A stretch of DNA of 64,000 nucleotides from Acidobacteriota bacterium (GTDB lineage: Bacteria > Acidobacteriota > Terriglobia > Bryobacterales > Bryobacteraceae): contig JAKOTR010000061.1 in assembly GCA_029776225.1 (NCBI GenBank), forward strand, positions 1 to 64,000, written 5' to 3'. Shown here in pieces: positions 8,153 to 16,572 of the stretch. Numbering within the stretch: position 1 is the first letter of the stretch; each line of letters begins with the position of its first letter. The notes under the pieces were generated by a model. It made no database searches. It worked only from the letters and a program-made list of their open reading frames with translations, and was not told where the DNA came from. Position numbers and translations under genes: made by a program.

Positions 8153-8879
8153 TCGGCCACCTGTTGATGCGGATAGGTACGGTCAGCCCGGCCAGCGGAA
8201 CGCGCGAGGGATCGGGTTCGAGCGACTGCATCTCGACGCGCACCGCCGAAGGCCAGCGCGGATGTTTCCACTCCGGGAGCCAGCGGGCGAACTCGGGCGC
8301 CGGAACTTCCTGCATGTAGGCGAAGCGGCAGAAGGCCAGGCGGTCGGCCAGGACAAAGGAGCGCGGGCCGGGCTCGATGGGGCGGTACTGCGGCGCCCGG
8401 TCAATACCCGGCGCGGGGTTTTCAATCATCCCCAGACACAAGGCGCCGGTAGACAGCGGCCCGGTGTACGGGTATTCGTTCACAATCAGCCGCACGCCGC
8501 GGTTCTGCTCGCCAGGAATCACGGCGAATTCCAGGATTTTCGGACTGCCGCGCGCGGCCTCCTCCAAAGAATAGGAAGAGACGAACCGCATGCTCTGCGG
8601 CTCGCCATCGAAAAACGGCACCAGCGCCGGCGGGGAGTTCGGCACCCCGCTCGGGCAAGCCGCGTTTACCGGCATGAAGTTCGCGATCTGGCTTTCGAGG
8701 ATGTTTTGCACGCTAGCCGCACGGCGGTTTGCGATGAGCTTGCCGTTCGCCTTGTCGAGCGCGTTGATGCCGACCCGCAGGGCAAAAAGCATTCCTACTG
8801 AAAGCGTGCTGAGGAGCGACACCGCGATCAGCAGTTCAATCAACGTGACTCCTCTGCGTGCCGCTGTGGAGCGCTTCAT
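8121..8879 (-). CDS. gspJ: Minor pseudopilin GspJ
   Basis: A 252-residue pseudopilin. The class III prepilin signal is clear: a short basic leader, then Gly followed by VTLIELLIAV with Glu at +5 of the mature protein. The rest is a soluble beta-rich domain. ATG 8877-8879 overlaps the gspI stop as ATGA. In the family GspJ sits at the tip of the pseudopilus with GspI and GspK, all encoded here in order. It would be cut and N-methylated by a prepilin peptidase that is not encoded in this window. Confidence 0.9.
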   Translation of the reverse strand: MKRSTAARRGVTLIELLIAVSLLSTLSVGMLFALRVGINALDKANGKLIANRRAASVQNILESQIANFMPVNAACPSGVPNSPPALVPFFDGEPQSMRFVSSYSLEEAARGSPKILEFAVIPGEQNRGVRLIVNEYPYTGPLSTGALCLGMIENPAPGIDRAPQYRPIEPGPRSFVLADRLAFCRFAYMQEVPAPEFARWLPEWKHPRWPSAVRVEMQSLEPDPSRVPLAGLTVPIRINRWPNVRYTDTFEQ

Positions 8880-9298
8880 TGGGCCGGCTCCTGGGCGGGC
8901 AGTCTCGCGCGGCGGTATGCGTCAAAACTGAGCGTCCGCCGCCCGTCTCCGCTCGCCCACCAGATTTCGAGTTCAATTCGTTCCAACACGGCCGAACCGG
9001 CGGCGGCGCCCGGCAGCGACTCAAACGGCGTTACTCGCGCGCGCCACCCAGCCTCGATGCCCCCGGTGAGGGCGGCGTCGAACTTGCCTTCCAGCGGCAT
9101 GCCAACCGGCAATCTCCGGTCGACCAGGAGTTCGCCCATTTTCTGGCGCGCCAGGATTGCAGCGCGGTCGTATTCGGTCAACCGTGAGGCGTTCCGCAGC
9201 GAAGTGGAAATGTTGGAAAGCAGCCCGACCACGGCGATCCCCATGATGAGGGTCGCCACGAGCATTTCCAACAGCGTGAACCCGCGCCGCTGCTTCAT
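8876..9298 (-). CDS. gspI: Minor pseudopilin GspI
   Basis: A 140-residue pseudopilin from ATG 9296-9298, which overlaps the stop of gspH as ATGA; the open frame continues upstream to 9535 but that part is a shadow of gspH. The prepilin signal MKQRRG followed by FTLLEMLVATLIMG has the conserved Glu at +5. The C-terminal domain is short, as is normal for GspI. Confidence 0.9.
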   Translation of the reverse strand: MKQRRGFTLLEMLVATLIMGIAVVGLLSNISTSLRNASRLTEYDRAAILARQKMGELLVDRRLPVGMPLEGKFDAALTGGIEAGWRARVTPFESLPGAAAGSAVLERIELEIWWASGDGRRTLSFDAYRRARLPAQEPAQ

Positions 9299-9768
9299 TC
9301 TTCCACCCGTTCGGTTCGCGGAACGCCGGTAATGGGATCGAGCCGCACGATCCGGCGCACGTTCCTGGCGTTTGCCAGCTCTACGCCGATCCTCGGGACA
9401 ACCCCGCCCGGATAAAGCATGAACCGGCGCGGGCCTTCTTCCCCCTGCACCGGCTCGGGCAGAATCGAGCGGATCGTCACACCTTCCGGAAGCGTGACCT
9501 TCTTTTCGAATCCCGGCTCGGTGGAACGCAGCCACAGGGCTCCCTCGGATTTGGAAATCGTCACCTCGACCACCTGCTGCCGGCGGTTCGCGCGATTCAG
9601 GGCTTCGTTGAAAAGACTCGAAACCGATCCGGTAGCCGAGTTCAGCCGCATGGTGTCCACGCCGGCCGAGACGGAAGGGAAAGTGATGCCCGCCAGCAGC
9701 CCGACAAGCGCAACGACGATCAACATCTCGATGAGCGTGACGCCGCTCACCGGGCCGCGGGACCTCAC
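9295..9768 (-). CDS. gspH: Minor pseudopilin GspH
   Basis: A 157-residue pseudopilin starting at GTG 9766-9768, which overlaps the gspG stop as GTGA. The prepilin signal is MRSRGPVSG followed by VTLIEMLIVVALVGLLAG with Glu at +5. The C-terminal domain is beta-rich and carries the GVTIRSILP and PGGVVPRIGVELAN stretches. GspH links the major pseudopilin shaft to the tip complex. Confidence 0.9.
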   Translation of the reverse strand: MRSRGPVSGVTLIEMLIVVALVGLLAGITFPSVSAGVDTMRLNSATGSVSSLFNEALNRANRRQQVVEVTISKSEGALWLRSTEPGFEKKVTLPEGVTIRSILPEPVQGEEGPRRFMLYPGGVVPRIGVELANARNVRRIVRLDPITGVPRTERVEE

Positions 9769-10199
9769 TGCGTCTTCCAGCTCACGATGTCGGCGTTGAT
9801 GCCTTCGCCGCCGGGCTGGCCGTCGGCGCCCAGCGAAATGATCTCGGGCTCATCGCCGTGCTCACCGGGATACCTGTAAATGTAGGGCCGCGCCCAGGGG
9901 TCCAGCGGGATTTCGGCCGGCAAGTACGGTCCCTGCCACTGCGTGACTCCCGGGGGAGGCGTGCGCAGCGCCTGCAAACCCTGCTCGGTAGTGGGATAAA
10001 TGCCGGTGTCCAGCTTATAGGCGCCCAGCGCCGTCATGAATGCGTTGATCTGCGCGCGGGCGGCCGTGACCCGAGCCGTGTCGGTGCGGCGCAGCATCCG
10101 GGGCGCTACCACAGCAGCAAACAACGCGATGATGGTCACCACGACCAGCATTTCGATCAACGTCACGCCGGCCTGGTTCCTTCTTTTCCGTTCGTTCAT
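9765..10199 (-). CDS. gspG: Major pseudopilin GspG
   Basis: A 144-residue protein with all marks of GspG: basic leader ending in AG, cleavage before VTLIEMLVVVTIIALFA, and a globular domain with the family signatures TGIYPTTEQGLQALR and WQGPYLP. The C-terminal loop GADGQPGGEGINADIVSW matches the calcium-binding loop of major pseudopilins. It forms the shaft of the pseudopilus. It sits two bases after gspF. Confidence 0.97.
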   Translation of the reverse strand: MNERKRRNQAGVTLIEMLVVVTIIALFAAVVAPRMLRRTDTARVTAARAQINAFMTALGAYKLDTGIYPTTEQGLQALRTPPPGVTQWQGPYLPAEIPLDPWARPYIYRYPGEHGDEPEIISLGADGQPGGEGINADIVSWKTQ

Positions 10200-10201
10200 A
10201 C

Positions 10202-11410
10202 TTACACCGCCACTTCGTTTATGCTGGTGATCGCCAGCATCATGCTTAGGATCAAAACTCCCACCATGATACCCATCACCAGAATCACCATCGGTTCAAA
10301 CAGCGCGGTGAAGCGCTTGATTGCGGCGCGGGTATCGGCTTCATAGATGTCGGCCATGCGGGCGAACATCTGGTCGAGACGTCCGGTCTCCTCGCCGACG
10401 CTCAGCAGGTGCGCGGCGAGAGGGGGAAACTGGCCCGTGCGCTTCAGCGGCGCGGCCAGTCCTTCGCCGCGCTTGACACCCTGGGCGACAGATTCGAGCG
10501 AGGCGGCGATCTTCCGGTTATTCAGAATCGCGGCCGCGATTCCGAGGGACTGCACCAGCGGCACGCTGTTGGAAACCAGCGTTGCCATTGCCCGGGCGAA
10601 CCGCGAGGTCTCAGCTTTTCTGAGCGCTTCGCCCAGTATCGGGATGCGCAGCCGGAACGAGTCCCACCACATACGGCCCGCCGCAGTCCGGATATAGAGA
10701 CGCAGCCCGCTAATCGCCGCAATTACTGCGGCCACGGCTATCCAGCCGTAGGTCTTCATGATGCGGCTGGCTTCCAGCATGATCTGCGTCGGCAGCGGCA
10801 TGGTCAGCCGCGATTCCTGGAACACCTGGGCGAAGCGCGGCACCACGAAATTCAACAGCACCAGGATCGAACCCAGGCCCACCAGCGTCAGCAGCCCGGG
10901 GTAGATCATCGAGGAGATGATGTAGTTTCGCAGATCGTCGCGGGTGCGCTCGAATTCAGACAGCCGCTCGAAGACCGTGCCCAGCGCCCCGCTGGCCTCG
11001 CCCGCGCGCACGATGTTCACATAGAGGCTCGAGAAGTACTCCGGGTGTGTGGCGAGGCTATCGGCGAGGGAGCGGCCGCCTTTCAGCACCCGCAGAATGT
11101 CGAGCACGACGAAGCGGAAATTAGCGCGCTCGGTCAGCTCGCTGGTGATCGAGAGGGCGCGGTCCAGAGGCACGCCCGAGTTCAGCAGGGTGGAAAGCTC
11201 CTGGGTGAAAAACAGCACGTCCCGGCGGCGGCCCCGGTTGAATTCGGGCAGCTTGAGCGCGAACGATTTTTTCGGTTGCAGACCGACATACACCGGGATG
11301 AGGCCCTGGGTGCGCAGCTCACGCGCCACCGCCTTGTCCGTTTCCCCGGTGAGGGTTCCCGTCCGCAGCTTCCCGTCCGGAGTGACCGCTCTGAAATAGA
11401 AGCTCGCCAT
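10202..11410 (-). CDS. gspF: Type II secretion platform protein GspF
   Basis: A 402-residue polytopic inner-membrane protein starting at ATG 11408-11410, one base overlapping the gspE stop (TGATG). The frame continues upstream to 11476 inside gspE, but MASFYFRAVTPDGK is the usual GspF start. Two T2SSF domains can be seen (about residues 70-190 and 270-390) with membrane helices near 165-190, 215-240 and 370-395. It is the core of the membrane platform that works with the GspE ATPase to assemble the pseudopilus. Confidence 0.96.
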   Translation of the reverse strand: MASFYFRAVTPDGKLRTGTLTGETDKAVARELRTQGLIPVYVGLQPKKSFALKLPEFNRGRRRDVLFFTQELSTLLNSGVPLDRALSITSELTERANFRFVVLDILRVLKGGRSLADSLATHPEYFSSLYVNIVRAGEASGALGTVFERLSEFERTRDDLRNYIISSMIYPGLLTLVGLGSILVLLNFVVPRFAQVFQESRLTMPLPTQIMLEASRIMKTYGWIAVAAVIAAISGLRLYIRTAAGRMWWDSFRLRIPILGEALRKAETSRFARAMATLVSNSVPLVQSLGIAAAILNNRKIAASLESVAQGVKRGEGLAAPLKRTGQFPPLAAHLLSVGEETGRLDQMFARMADIYEADTRAAIKRFTALFEPMVILVMGIMVGVLILSMMLAITSINEVAV

Positions 11411-13047
11411 CAGAATTCCTGAGTAACCCGCAGGACCTCCTCCGGAGTGGTCAGCCCGAGCGGAACCTTCATCCACCCGTCCTCGCGAAGCGTGCGCATG
11501 CCGTTGCGCCGTGCGGCAGCGGTCAACTGCACCGCATCCGCCTTGGCAAGAATCAGCTTGCGGAGCTCGTCATTCAATTCCATCAGCTCGAAGATGCCAA
11601 CCCGCCCGCTGAACCCGGAGCCGAAGCAGCGATCGCAGCCGGTCCCGCGGAAACTGCGGACCATCGCGCCCTCGGGCGTGCGCACGGGGCCCGCTTCGAC
11701 CTTGCAGTGCGGGCAGATGACGCGCACCAGCCGCTGCGCCAGGATGGCCACCACGGTCGAGCTGATGAGGTACTCCTCGACTCCCATGTCGATCAGCCGC
11801 GTGATGGCGCTCGGCGCGTCGTTGGTGTGCAGCGTCGAGTACACGAAGTGCCCGGTGAGCGCGGCGCGTATGGCGATGTCCGCCGTTTCCCGGTCGCGGA
11901 TTTCGCCCACCATGATGACGTCGGGGTCCTGCCGCACGATGTGCCTTAAGCCCGAGGCGAACGTCAGCCCGATCTGCGGATTGACGTGGATCTGGTTGAT
12001 TCCGTCCATCTGGTATTCGACGGGGTCTTCGATGGTAATGATTTTCTTATCCGGCTGGTTGATGCGCTTGAGCGCGGAGTACAGCGTGGTGGACTTGCCG
12101 CTGCCGGTCGGCCCCGTTACCAGAAAGATACCGTGCGGCAGCGACGTGTAGTACTCCATGCGGCCAAGCATGTACTCGTCGAATCCGAGCCGGCGAAGGT
12201 CGTAGAAATCGCCCGCCGAGCGGTCCAGCAGGCGCATGACGACGCTTTCGCCGTACAGCGTGGGCAGCGTGGAGACGCGCAGGTCGACCTCCCGGCCCAC
12301 TACTTTGATCTTGATGCGCCCGTCCTGGGGCAGCCGGCGCTCGGCGATGTTCAGCTTCGCCATCAGCTTCACGCGGGAAATGATGGCGGCCTTCAACTCG
12401 CGCGGGGGCGGCTCCTGGTTGTAGAGCACGCCGTCGATGCGGAAACGCACCCGGAACTCTTTTTCGAACGGTTCGATGTGGATGTCGCTGGCGCGCTTCT
12501 CCAGGGCCTGGGCGATCATGGCGTTCACCAGCCGGATGACTGGCGCTTCGGAAGCCATGTCGCGCAGGTGTTCGAGGTCCTCTTCAGCCAGTCCCTCATG
12601 CTGCTCGGTCCCGGCCTCCTCTCTCTCCGCTTCGCCGTAGTAGCGGTCGATGGCGTCGAGGATTTCCTGCTCGGAGGCGAGCACGGTTTTTGTTTTCAGC
12701 CCGGTGAAACCGCGGACCGCCGCGATGGTTTCGAAATCGAGCGGGTCGGCCATCGCGATGGTGATGGTGGAGTTCTCGACCGCGATGGGCAGAAAGCGGC
12801 ACTGGCGCATGAAGCGCGCGGCAAGGCCCTCGGTTTCCGGCGTGGCGGGAGGCGGCCCTTCGATCGAAACCAATGGAATGCCGAGCTGCTCGGAAAGAGC
12901 CGTGAGAACGTCGCGCGCGGCTACAAATCCGAGATCGATCAGGATTTTCCCGATCTTCTCGCCGCGCTCCTTCTGAATTTCGAGCGCGCGGTCGAGGTCC
13001 TCCTGCTCGATTTGCCCGCGCGAAACGAGTATTTCCCCCAAGCGCAT
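11410..13047 (-). CDS. gspE: Type II secretion ATPase GspE
   Basis: A 545-residue cytoplasmic secretion ATPase. The N-terminal MshEN-type domain covers about residues 1-140. The ATPase domain has Walker A GPTGSGKST near 305, the Asp box IEDPVEYQ and Walker B-type IMVGEIRDRETADIA, then a tetracysteine zinc motif (CPHC near 445, CDRC near 470) typical of GspE/PilB. It powers pseudopilus assembly through GspL and GspF. It begins three bases after the stop of the preceding small exported-protein gene, in the same operon. Confidence 0.97.
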   Translation of the reverse strand: MRLGEILVSRGQIEQEDLDRALEIQKERGEKIGKILIDLGFVAARDVLTALSEQLGIPLVSIEGPPPATPETEGLAARFMRQCRFLPIAVENSTITIAMADPLDFETIAAVRGFTGLKTKTVLASEQEILDAIDRYYGEAEREEAGTEQHEGLAEEDLEHLRDMASEAPVIRLVNAMIAQALEKRASDIHIEPFEKEFRVRFRIDGVLYNQEPPPRELKAAIISRVKLMAKLNIAERRLPQDGRIKIKVVGREVDLRVSTLPTLYGESVVMRLLDRSAGDFYDLRRLGFDEYMLGRMEYYTSLPHGIFLVTGPTGSGKSTTLYSALKRINQPDKKIITIEDPVEYQMDGINQIHVNPQIGLTFASGLRHIVRQDPDVIMVGEIRDRETADIAIRAALTGHFVYSTLHTNDAPSAITRLIDMGVEEYLISSTVVAILAQRLVRVICPHCKVEAGPVRTPEGAMVRSFRGTGCDRCFGSGFSGRVGIFELMELNDELRKLILAKADAVQLTAAARRNGMRTLREDGWMKVPLGLTTPEEVLRVTQEF

Positions 13048-13050
13048 GGT

Positions 13051-13617
13051 TCAGAGTTCCTGGGTGCGGATGAGCGAGTCGAGCGTAGCGGCGTCGATCC
13101 GGCCAGCTTCGAAATCCAGCAGCGCCTTGCGCGGCGCCTGCATGATCACCTGGTTCGGCAGCCCGTCTTTGATCTCGAACCTGCGGTAGAACAGCGAAAT
13201 TCCCAAAACAATCTGCTCCTCGGGGGGAACGCCTTTCAGCGCCACCGCCGCATTGACCATCATGTCCCTCATATGCCGCTTGAGCGTCGCCACGCGGGCC
13301 AGCTTCTTTGCGTGCAGTTTCTGGATATCTGCCGGCGTCAGGGCAGGAACGAACGGCGAAATCGTCATGAACACGAGGTTCAGCTCGGCGGTAAAGACAG
13401 CCCCGAAGCCGGGCAGGTAAATGCCGCGGGTCATCCCCAGCAGGTCGTAGGGTTCGTTTACGTCGAGCGACCGGATGGTGTTATCGAGCTTGGTTTCCAC
13501 AGCCGCAAGGGCGGCGTGCGTCACTGCCGGGTTTTGCTGCGGCGGAGCGGCCGGAATGCGTGCCGCCGACAGCACGAGCGCCACAGTGGCGCGCAAGCCT
13601 GGTGCAAAGCGAATCAT
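13051..13617 (-). CDS. Small exported protein of unknown function ahead of gspE
   Basis: A 188-residue protein from ATG 13615-13617, overlapping the anti-sigma gene as ATGA. The frame stays open upstream to 14214 but only as a shadow. The N-terminus (MIRFAPGLRATVALVLSAARIPAAP) looks like a signal peptide. The mature part has a conserved-looking core (DLLGMTRGIYLPGFGAVFTAELNLVF) and an alpha-helical C-terminal half. I do not recognise a named family. Its place between the sigma/anti-sigma pair and gspE suggests it either senses envelope state for this regulatory pair or belongs to the secretion machine; both are inference. Confidence 0.8.
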   Translation of the reverse strand: MIRFAPGLRATVALVLSAARIPAAPPQQNPAVTHAALAAVETKLDNTIRSLDVNEPYDLLGMTRGIYLPGFGAVFTAELNLVFMTISPFVPALTPADIQKLHAKKLARVATLKRHMRDMMVNAAVALKGVPPEEQIVLGISLFYRRFEIKDGLPNQVIMQAPRKALLDFEAGRIDAATLDSLIRTQEL

Positions 13618-14207
13618 CGCAGCACTCCGAGATCCGCGCTTGCCAGTTGCAGCACGTTGTACCTCTTTTGCAGCAGCGTGAACTCCTCGGCGAGCGTCGA
13701 AAGCATCAGCCGGTCGGCTTCGCGCTGCGCCTGAAACTCCCTGCGCGCGGCGGCCAAAATCTCGTCCGCTTTCTCTTTCTGGCGTGCTTCCGCCTCGGCG
13801 ACAGCCGCGCGAACGGCCGGTTCGATCCGCCTGGACACTTCGGCCATGATGCGCGCTTCTATCGCCGCCGGGTCGGGCACGGCGGCGACTTCCGGCACCG
13901 GCCTGACGAATGCATGAATTGTGATGGCGGCTGCCAGCAGCGCCGCAGAGGCGAACCCCAGTTGGGGGCCCGAGTGCCACAGCCTCTGCCACCAGCGCGG
14001 CTCGAACACACGGTCCGAGACGAAGGCGATCCGCCGCGGAGGCTCTTCGTCCCGCAGCGCATGAAGCGCCGTTTGGGTGAACTGGAGCCGGTCGAACTCC
14101 TCGCGGCAGCCCGCGCATTGCTGCATGTGTTCCTTCACCCGGCTGGCTTCGGCGGCTTCCAGCGCGCCGAACAATAAGTCCTTTATTGCATCGGGCGAGC
14201 AACTCAT
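13614..14207 (-). CDS. Zinc-finger anti-sigma factor, membrane-anchored
   Basis: A 197-residue protein. The N-terminal cytoplasmic part has the ZAS motif HMQQCAGC (His, then CxxC, about residues 27-34), which in this family binds zinc and clamps the ECF sigma factor. One membrane helix follows at about residues 84-102 (LGFASAALLAAAITIHAFV). The extracytoplasmic part is a long charged helix (about 115-185), probably coiled coil. It overlaps the sigma gene upstream and the small exported gene downstream by ATGA each, so all three are co-translated. It most likely holds the adjacent sigma factor inactive until a signal outside the membrane releases it. Confidence 0.9.
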   Translation of the reverse strand: MSCSPDAIKDLLFGALEAAEASRVKEHMQQCAGCREEFDRLQFTQTALHALRDEEPPRRIAFVSDRVFEPRWWQRLWHSGPQLGFASAALLAAAITIHAFVRPVPEVAAVPDPAAIEARIMAEVSRRIEPAVRAAVAEAEARQKEKADEILAAARREFQAQREADRLMLSTLAEEFTLLQKRYNVLQLASADLGVLR

Positions 14208-14743
14208 TGAACACCCCGCGAATGAATTGGAGCCAGAGCGTCTTTCAGGAGGTCGAGGGCCGTGTACAACCGTGACTTCACCGTGGAGACAGGACAGGAG
14301 AGGACTTCGGCGATTTCCTCGAACTTGAACCCTTGATAAATTTTCAGAATCACGGCCTCCCGCTGCTCTTCCGACAGCCGCGCCAGCGCACTCTCAACGG
14401 CCAGCGACAGCTCGATCGGAAAAGCCCGCTGGGCGTGGTTTTCGTCGGGGAGAACGTCGGTTTCCGGCCTCCGCTTGCGCAGCAGCGAGAACGCCTCGTT
14501 GTGCGCGATGCGGAACAGCCAAGGGGCGAACCGCCCGGCATCGTCCAGTTTGCCGAGATTTTGATACGCCTTCAGGAAAACCTCCTGCGTGAGGTCCAGA
14601 GCGTCTTCCCGGTCGCCCACCAGCCGCAACAGGTAATTGAAGATACGCTTCTCCCAGCGGGACACCAGAAGGTTATAGGCCTCCACACCACCGCGGCGGG
14701 CTTTCGCGATCAGGTCGCGGTCTTCGGCCTCCCGAAAGATCAA
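14204..14743 (-). CDS. ECF RNA polymerase sigma factor heading the secretion operon
   Basis: A 179-residue sigma-70 family protein of the ECF type. Region 2 (about residues 12-80) has ALDLTQEVFLKAYQNL and RFAPWLFRIAHNEAFSLLRKR. Region 4 (about 115-170) has LSEEQREAVILKIYQGFKFEEIAEVL and the helix-turn-helix CPVSTVKSRLYTALDLL. The start is TTG 14741-14743 with AAGGAG seven bases before it. It is the first gene of the operon and is followed by its anti-sigma factor, so it probably controls its own operon. I could not find a convincing GGAAC-type promoter on this strand upstream. Confidence 0.95.
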   Translation of the reverse strand: MIFREAEDRDLIAKARRGGVEAYNLLVSRWEKRIFNYLLRLVGDREDALDLTQEVFLKAYQNLGKLDDAGRFAPWLFRIAHNEAFSLLRKRRPETDVLPDENHAQRAFPIELSLAVESALARLSEEQREAVILKIYQGFKFEEIAEVLSCPVSTVKSRLYTALDLLKDALAPIHSRGVQ

Positions 14744-14920
14744 CTCTGGGCTCCTTGCTCAAAGACGCTCGCAGCGCAAAAAAAGTCTGACGGCGAGCGG
14801 AACTTTTGGCTCACGCGGAGTTTACCTGGAAAGTCCCCATCCCGGCTAAGCCAAGCTGAAAACTGAGTATACACGAGTGGCTGCGCTCCCTTACGCGGTG
14901 AGGCATTCTTGTTAGTTGTC

Positions 14921-16102
14921 TTACGGATTGGATTGTGAGGCGGCGGCCAGGCGGGCGCGTATCGCCGCCACCCGCTTTTCCACCTCGGCGGCTTCTTCAT
15001 GCCGCGAGAGCATTCTCAGCAGTTCCCCGTATTTTTCGAGAACCATCCCGAGTTCGGCCGGGTTATTCATCTTCTCGGCGATGGCAAGCGACCGCCTGTA
15101 GAGCTGCTCCGCCTGCTCGAATTTTTTCTCGCCGATGTACAGCGACGCCAGCTTTTCGAAACTGGCCAGCGTGGCTTTTTCGCGGATCGCGAGCGCGCGG
15201 CGGTACAGCGGCTCGGCCTTCTTAAACTTCTCCTGGGCGATGTAGACGCCGGCGAGATTGTCGAGCGCCGTTGCCACCGTCGGGTGGTCCGGTCCGACGG
15301 CTTTTTCCCAGATCATTAATGAGCGCCAGTAGAGCGGCTCGGCTTCGGCGTATTTTCGCTGGCCGTAGCAGACCCAGGCGAGGCTGTCCAGGGTGGGCAC
15401 CAGGTCCGCATGGTCCGGTCCCAAGGTTCTCTCGCGGATGTTCAGCGCGCGGCGGTAGAGCGGCTCGGCCAGCGCAAACTTGCCCTGGTCGCGATAAAGA
15501 CCTGCCATCGCCTCCAGGGTCACTGCCAGATCGAGATGGTCTTTCCCCTGTGATTTTTCACGAATGTCGAGCGCGCGCCCGTAATGGATGGCGGCTTCTT
15601 CGAACTTCGTCTCCGAGCCGTAGAGGGCCGCCAGGGTTTCCAGGCTCGCCGCGACGTCGGGGTGATGTTCGCCCAGCGCTTTTTCGCGAATCACCAGCGC
15701 CCGGTGGAGGACCTGTTCCGCCTCCTCGTACCTGCGTTCGGAAGCGTACAGGATGCCGAGTCCGTTCAGGGTCGGCACCAGGCGCAGATCCATCGGCCCC
15801 CACGTGCCCTCCTGAATGCCCAGCAGCCTGTGATAGTGAGGTTCGGCCAGGACCATCTTGCCCTGGGTGCGATAAACGGTGATCACCTGCTCGAGCGTGG
15901 CGGCCAGCCGCGGATCGCGCGGCTCGAAGCTTTCCGCCTCCTGAAGCGCCGTTTTCAGGTGTTTTTCCGCTTCTTCGTAGCGACCCCGCTGGTAGGCCGT
16001 GCGGGCTGCTTCGGTGGCTTGTTCCCAACCGGCGGACTGGTTCCCAGCAAGCGCCGGGACGGCGAGAACCATGGCTAGCAACCCGGCGTGAACGGCTCGC
16101 AA
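14921..16102 (-). CDS. Exported tetratricopeptide (kinesin-light-chain-type) repeat protein
   Basis: A 393-residue protein starting at TTG 16100-16102 with GGAGGG about ten bases upstream. Signal peptide about residues 1-19 (MRAVHAGLLAMVLAVPALAG). The remainder is a run of about seven 42-residue TPR_10/12 repeats of the form YGRALDIREKSQGKDHLDLA (about residues 65-330), then two shorter TPRs. Such proteins are protein-interaction scaffolds in the periplasm. It is separated by 176 bp from the sigma factor operon and transcribed in the same direction, so it could be read together with it or alone. No enzyme domain is present. Confidence 0.88.
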   Translation of the reverse strand: MRAVHAGLLAMVLAVPALAGNQSAGWEQATEAARTAYQRGRYEEAEKHLKTALQEAESFEPRDPRLAATLEQVITVYRTQGKMVLAEPHYHRLLGIQEGTWGPMDLRLVPTLNGLGILYASERRYEEAEQVLHRALVIREKALGEHHPDVAASLETLAALYGSETKFEEAAIHYGRALDIREKSQGKDHLDLAVTLEAMAGLYRDQGKFALAEPLYRRALNIRERTLGPDHADLVPTLDSLAWVCYGQRKYAEAEPLYWRSLMIWEKAVGPDHPTVATALDNLAGVYIAQEKFKKAEPLYRRALAIREKATLASFEKLASLYIGEKKFEQAEQLYRRSLAIAEKMNNPAELGMVLEKYGELLRMLSRHEEAAEVEKRVAAIRARLAAASQSNP

Positions 16103-16161
16103 GCGCGTAAGCCCTCCTACACACGATGGTACACCGGCCGGCCATGATAGATTCGTCTACT

Positions 16162-16563
16162 ATGCCCGAATTTCCGAAACCCCAATGCGGTAGCGATGCC
16201 GAAACCATCATCGCCATGGAGCGCGCAGCGATGGACCGTTGGGGGAGGGGAGATCCCGACGGCTTCCTGGAAATCTGCGACCCGGATGTGACCTACTTCG
16301 ACCCATTCCAACAGAAGCGCCTTGACGGCTTGGAGGCGCTCAAGAACCTCTACGACAGCCTCCGCGGCAAGGTGCGTATCGACCGCTACGAGTTTGTTAA
16401 TCCCAAGGTACAGCTTGACGGCGACATGGCCGTGTTGACCTTCAATTTCGACTCCTGGACGGGCTCCGACCGGTACTACTGGCACACCACCGAGGTTTAC
16501 CGGCGGACCAACCAGGGCTGGCGCATCATTCACACGCACTGGTCAATCCCGCAGAAGGGATAA
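16162..16563 (+). CDS. SnoaL-like / DUF4440-type small protein
   Basis: About 133 residues from ATG 16162; two earlier in-frame ATGs at 16126 and 16144 are possible and none has a ribosome site. The sequence AMDRWGRGDPDGFLEICDPDVTYFDPF, then YEFVNPKVQLDGDMAVLTFNF and WRIIHTHWSIP, is typical of the NTF2-like SnoaL fold: a cone of strands around a pocket. Members include ketosteroid-isomerase-like enzymes and many uncharacterised binders, so the substrate cannot be named. It is divergent from the TPR gene and ten bases ahead of the permease gene. Confidence 0.8.
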   Translation: MPEFPKPQCGSDAETIIAMERAAMDRWGRGDPDGFLEICDPDVTYFDPFQQKRLDGLEALKNLYDSLRGKVRIDRYEFVNPKVQLDGDMAVLTFNFDSWTGSDRYYWHTTEVYRRTNQGWRIIHTHWSIPQKG

Positions 16564-16572
16564 TAGGTTCGA

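Noticed and set aside
14744-14920. ECF-type promoter before the sigma factor gene
   Set aside because: A GGAACTTT is present but on the wrong strand for the operon; no matching -10 was found on the minus strand.
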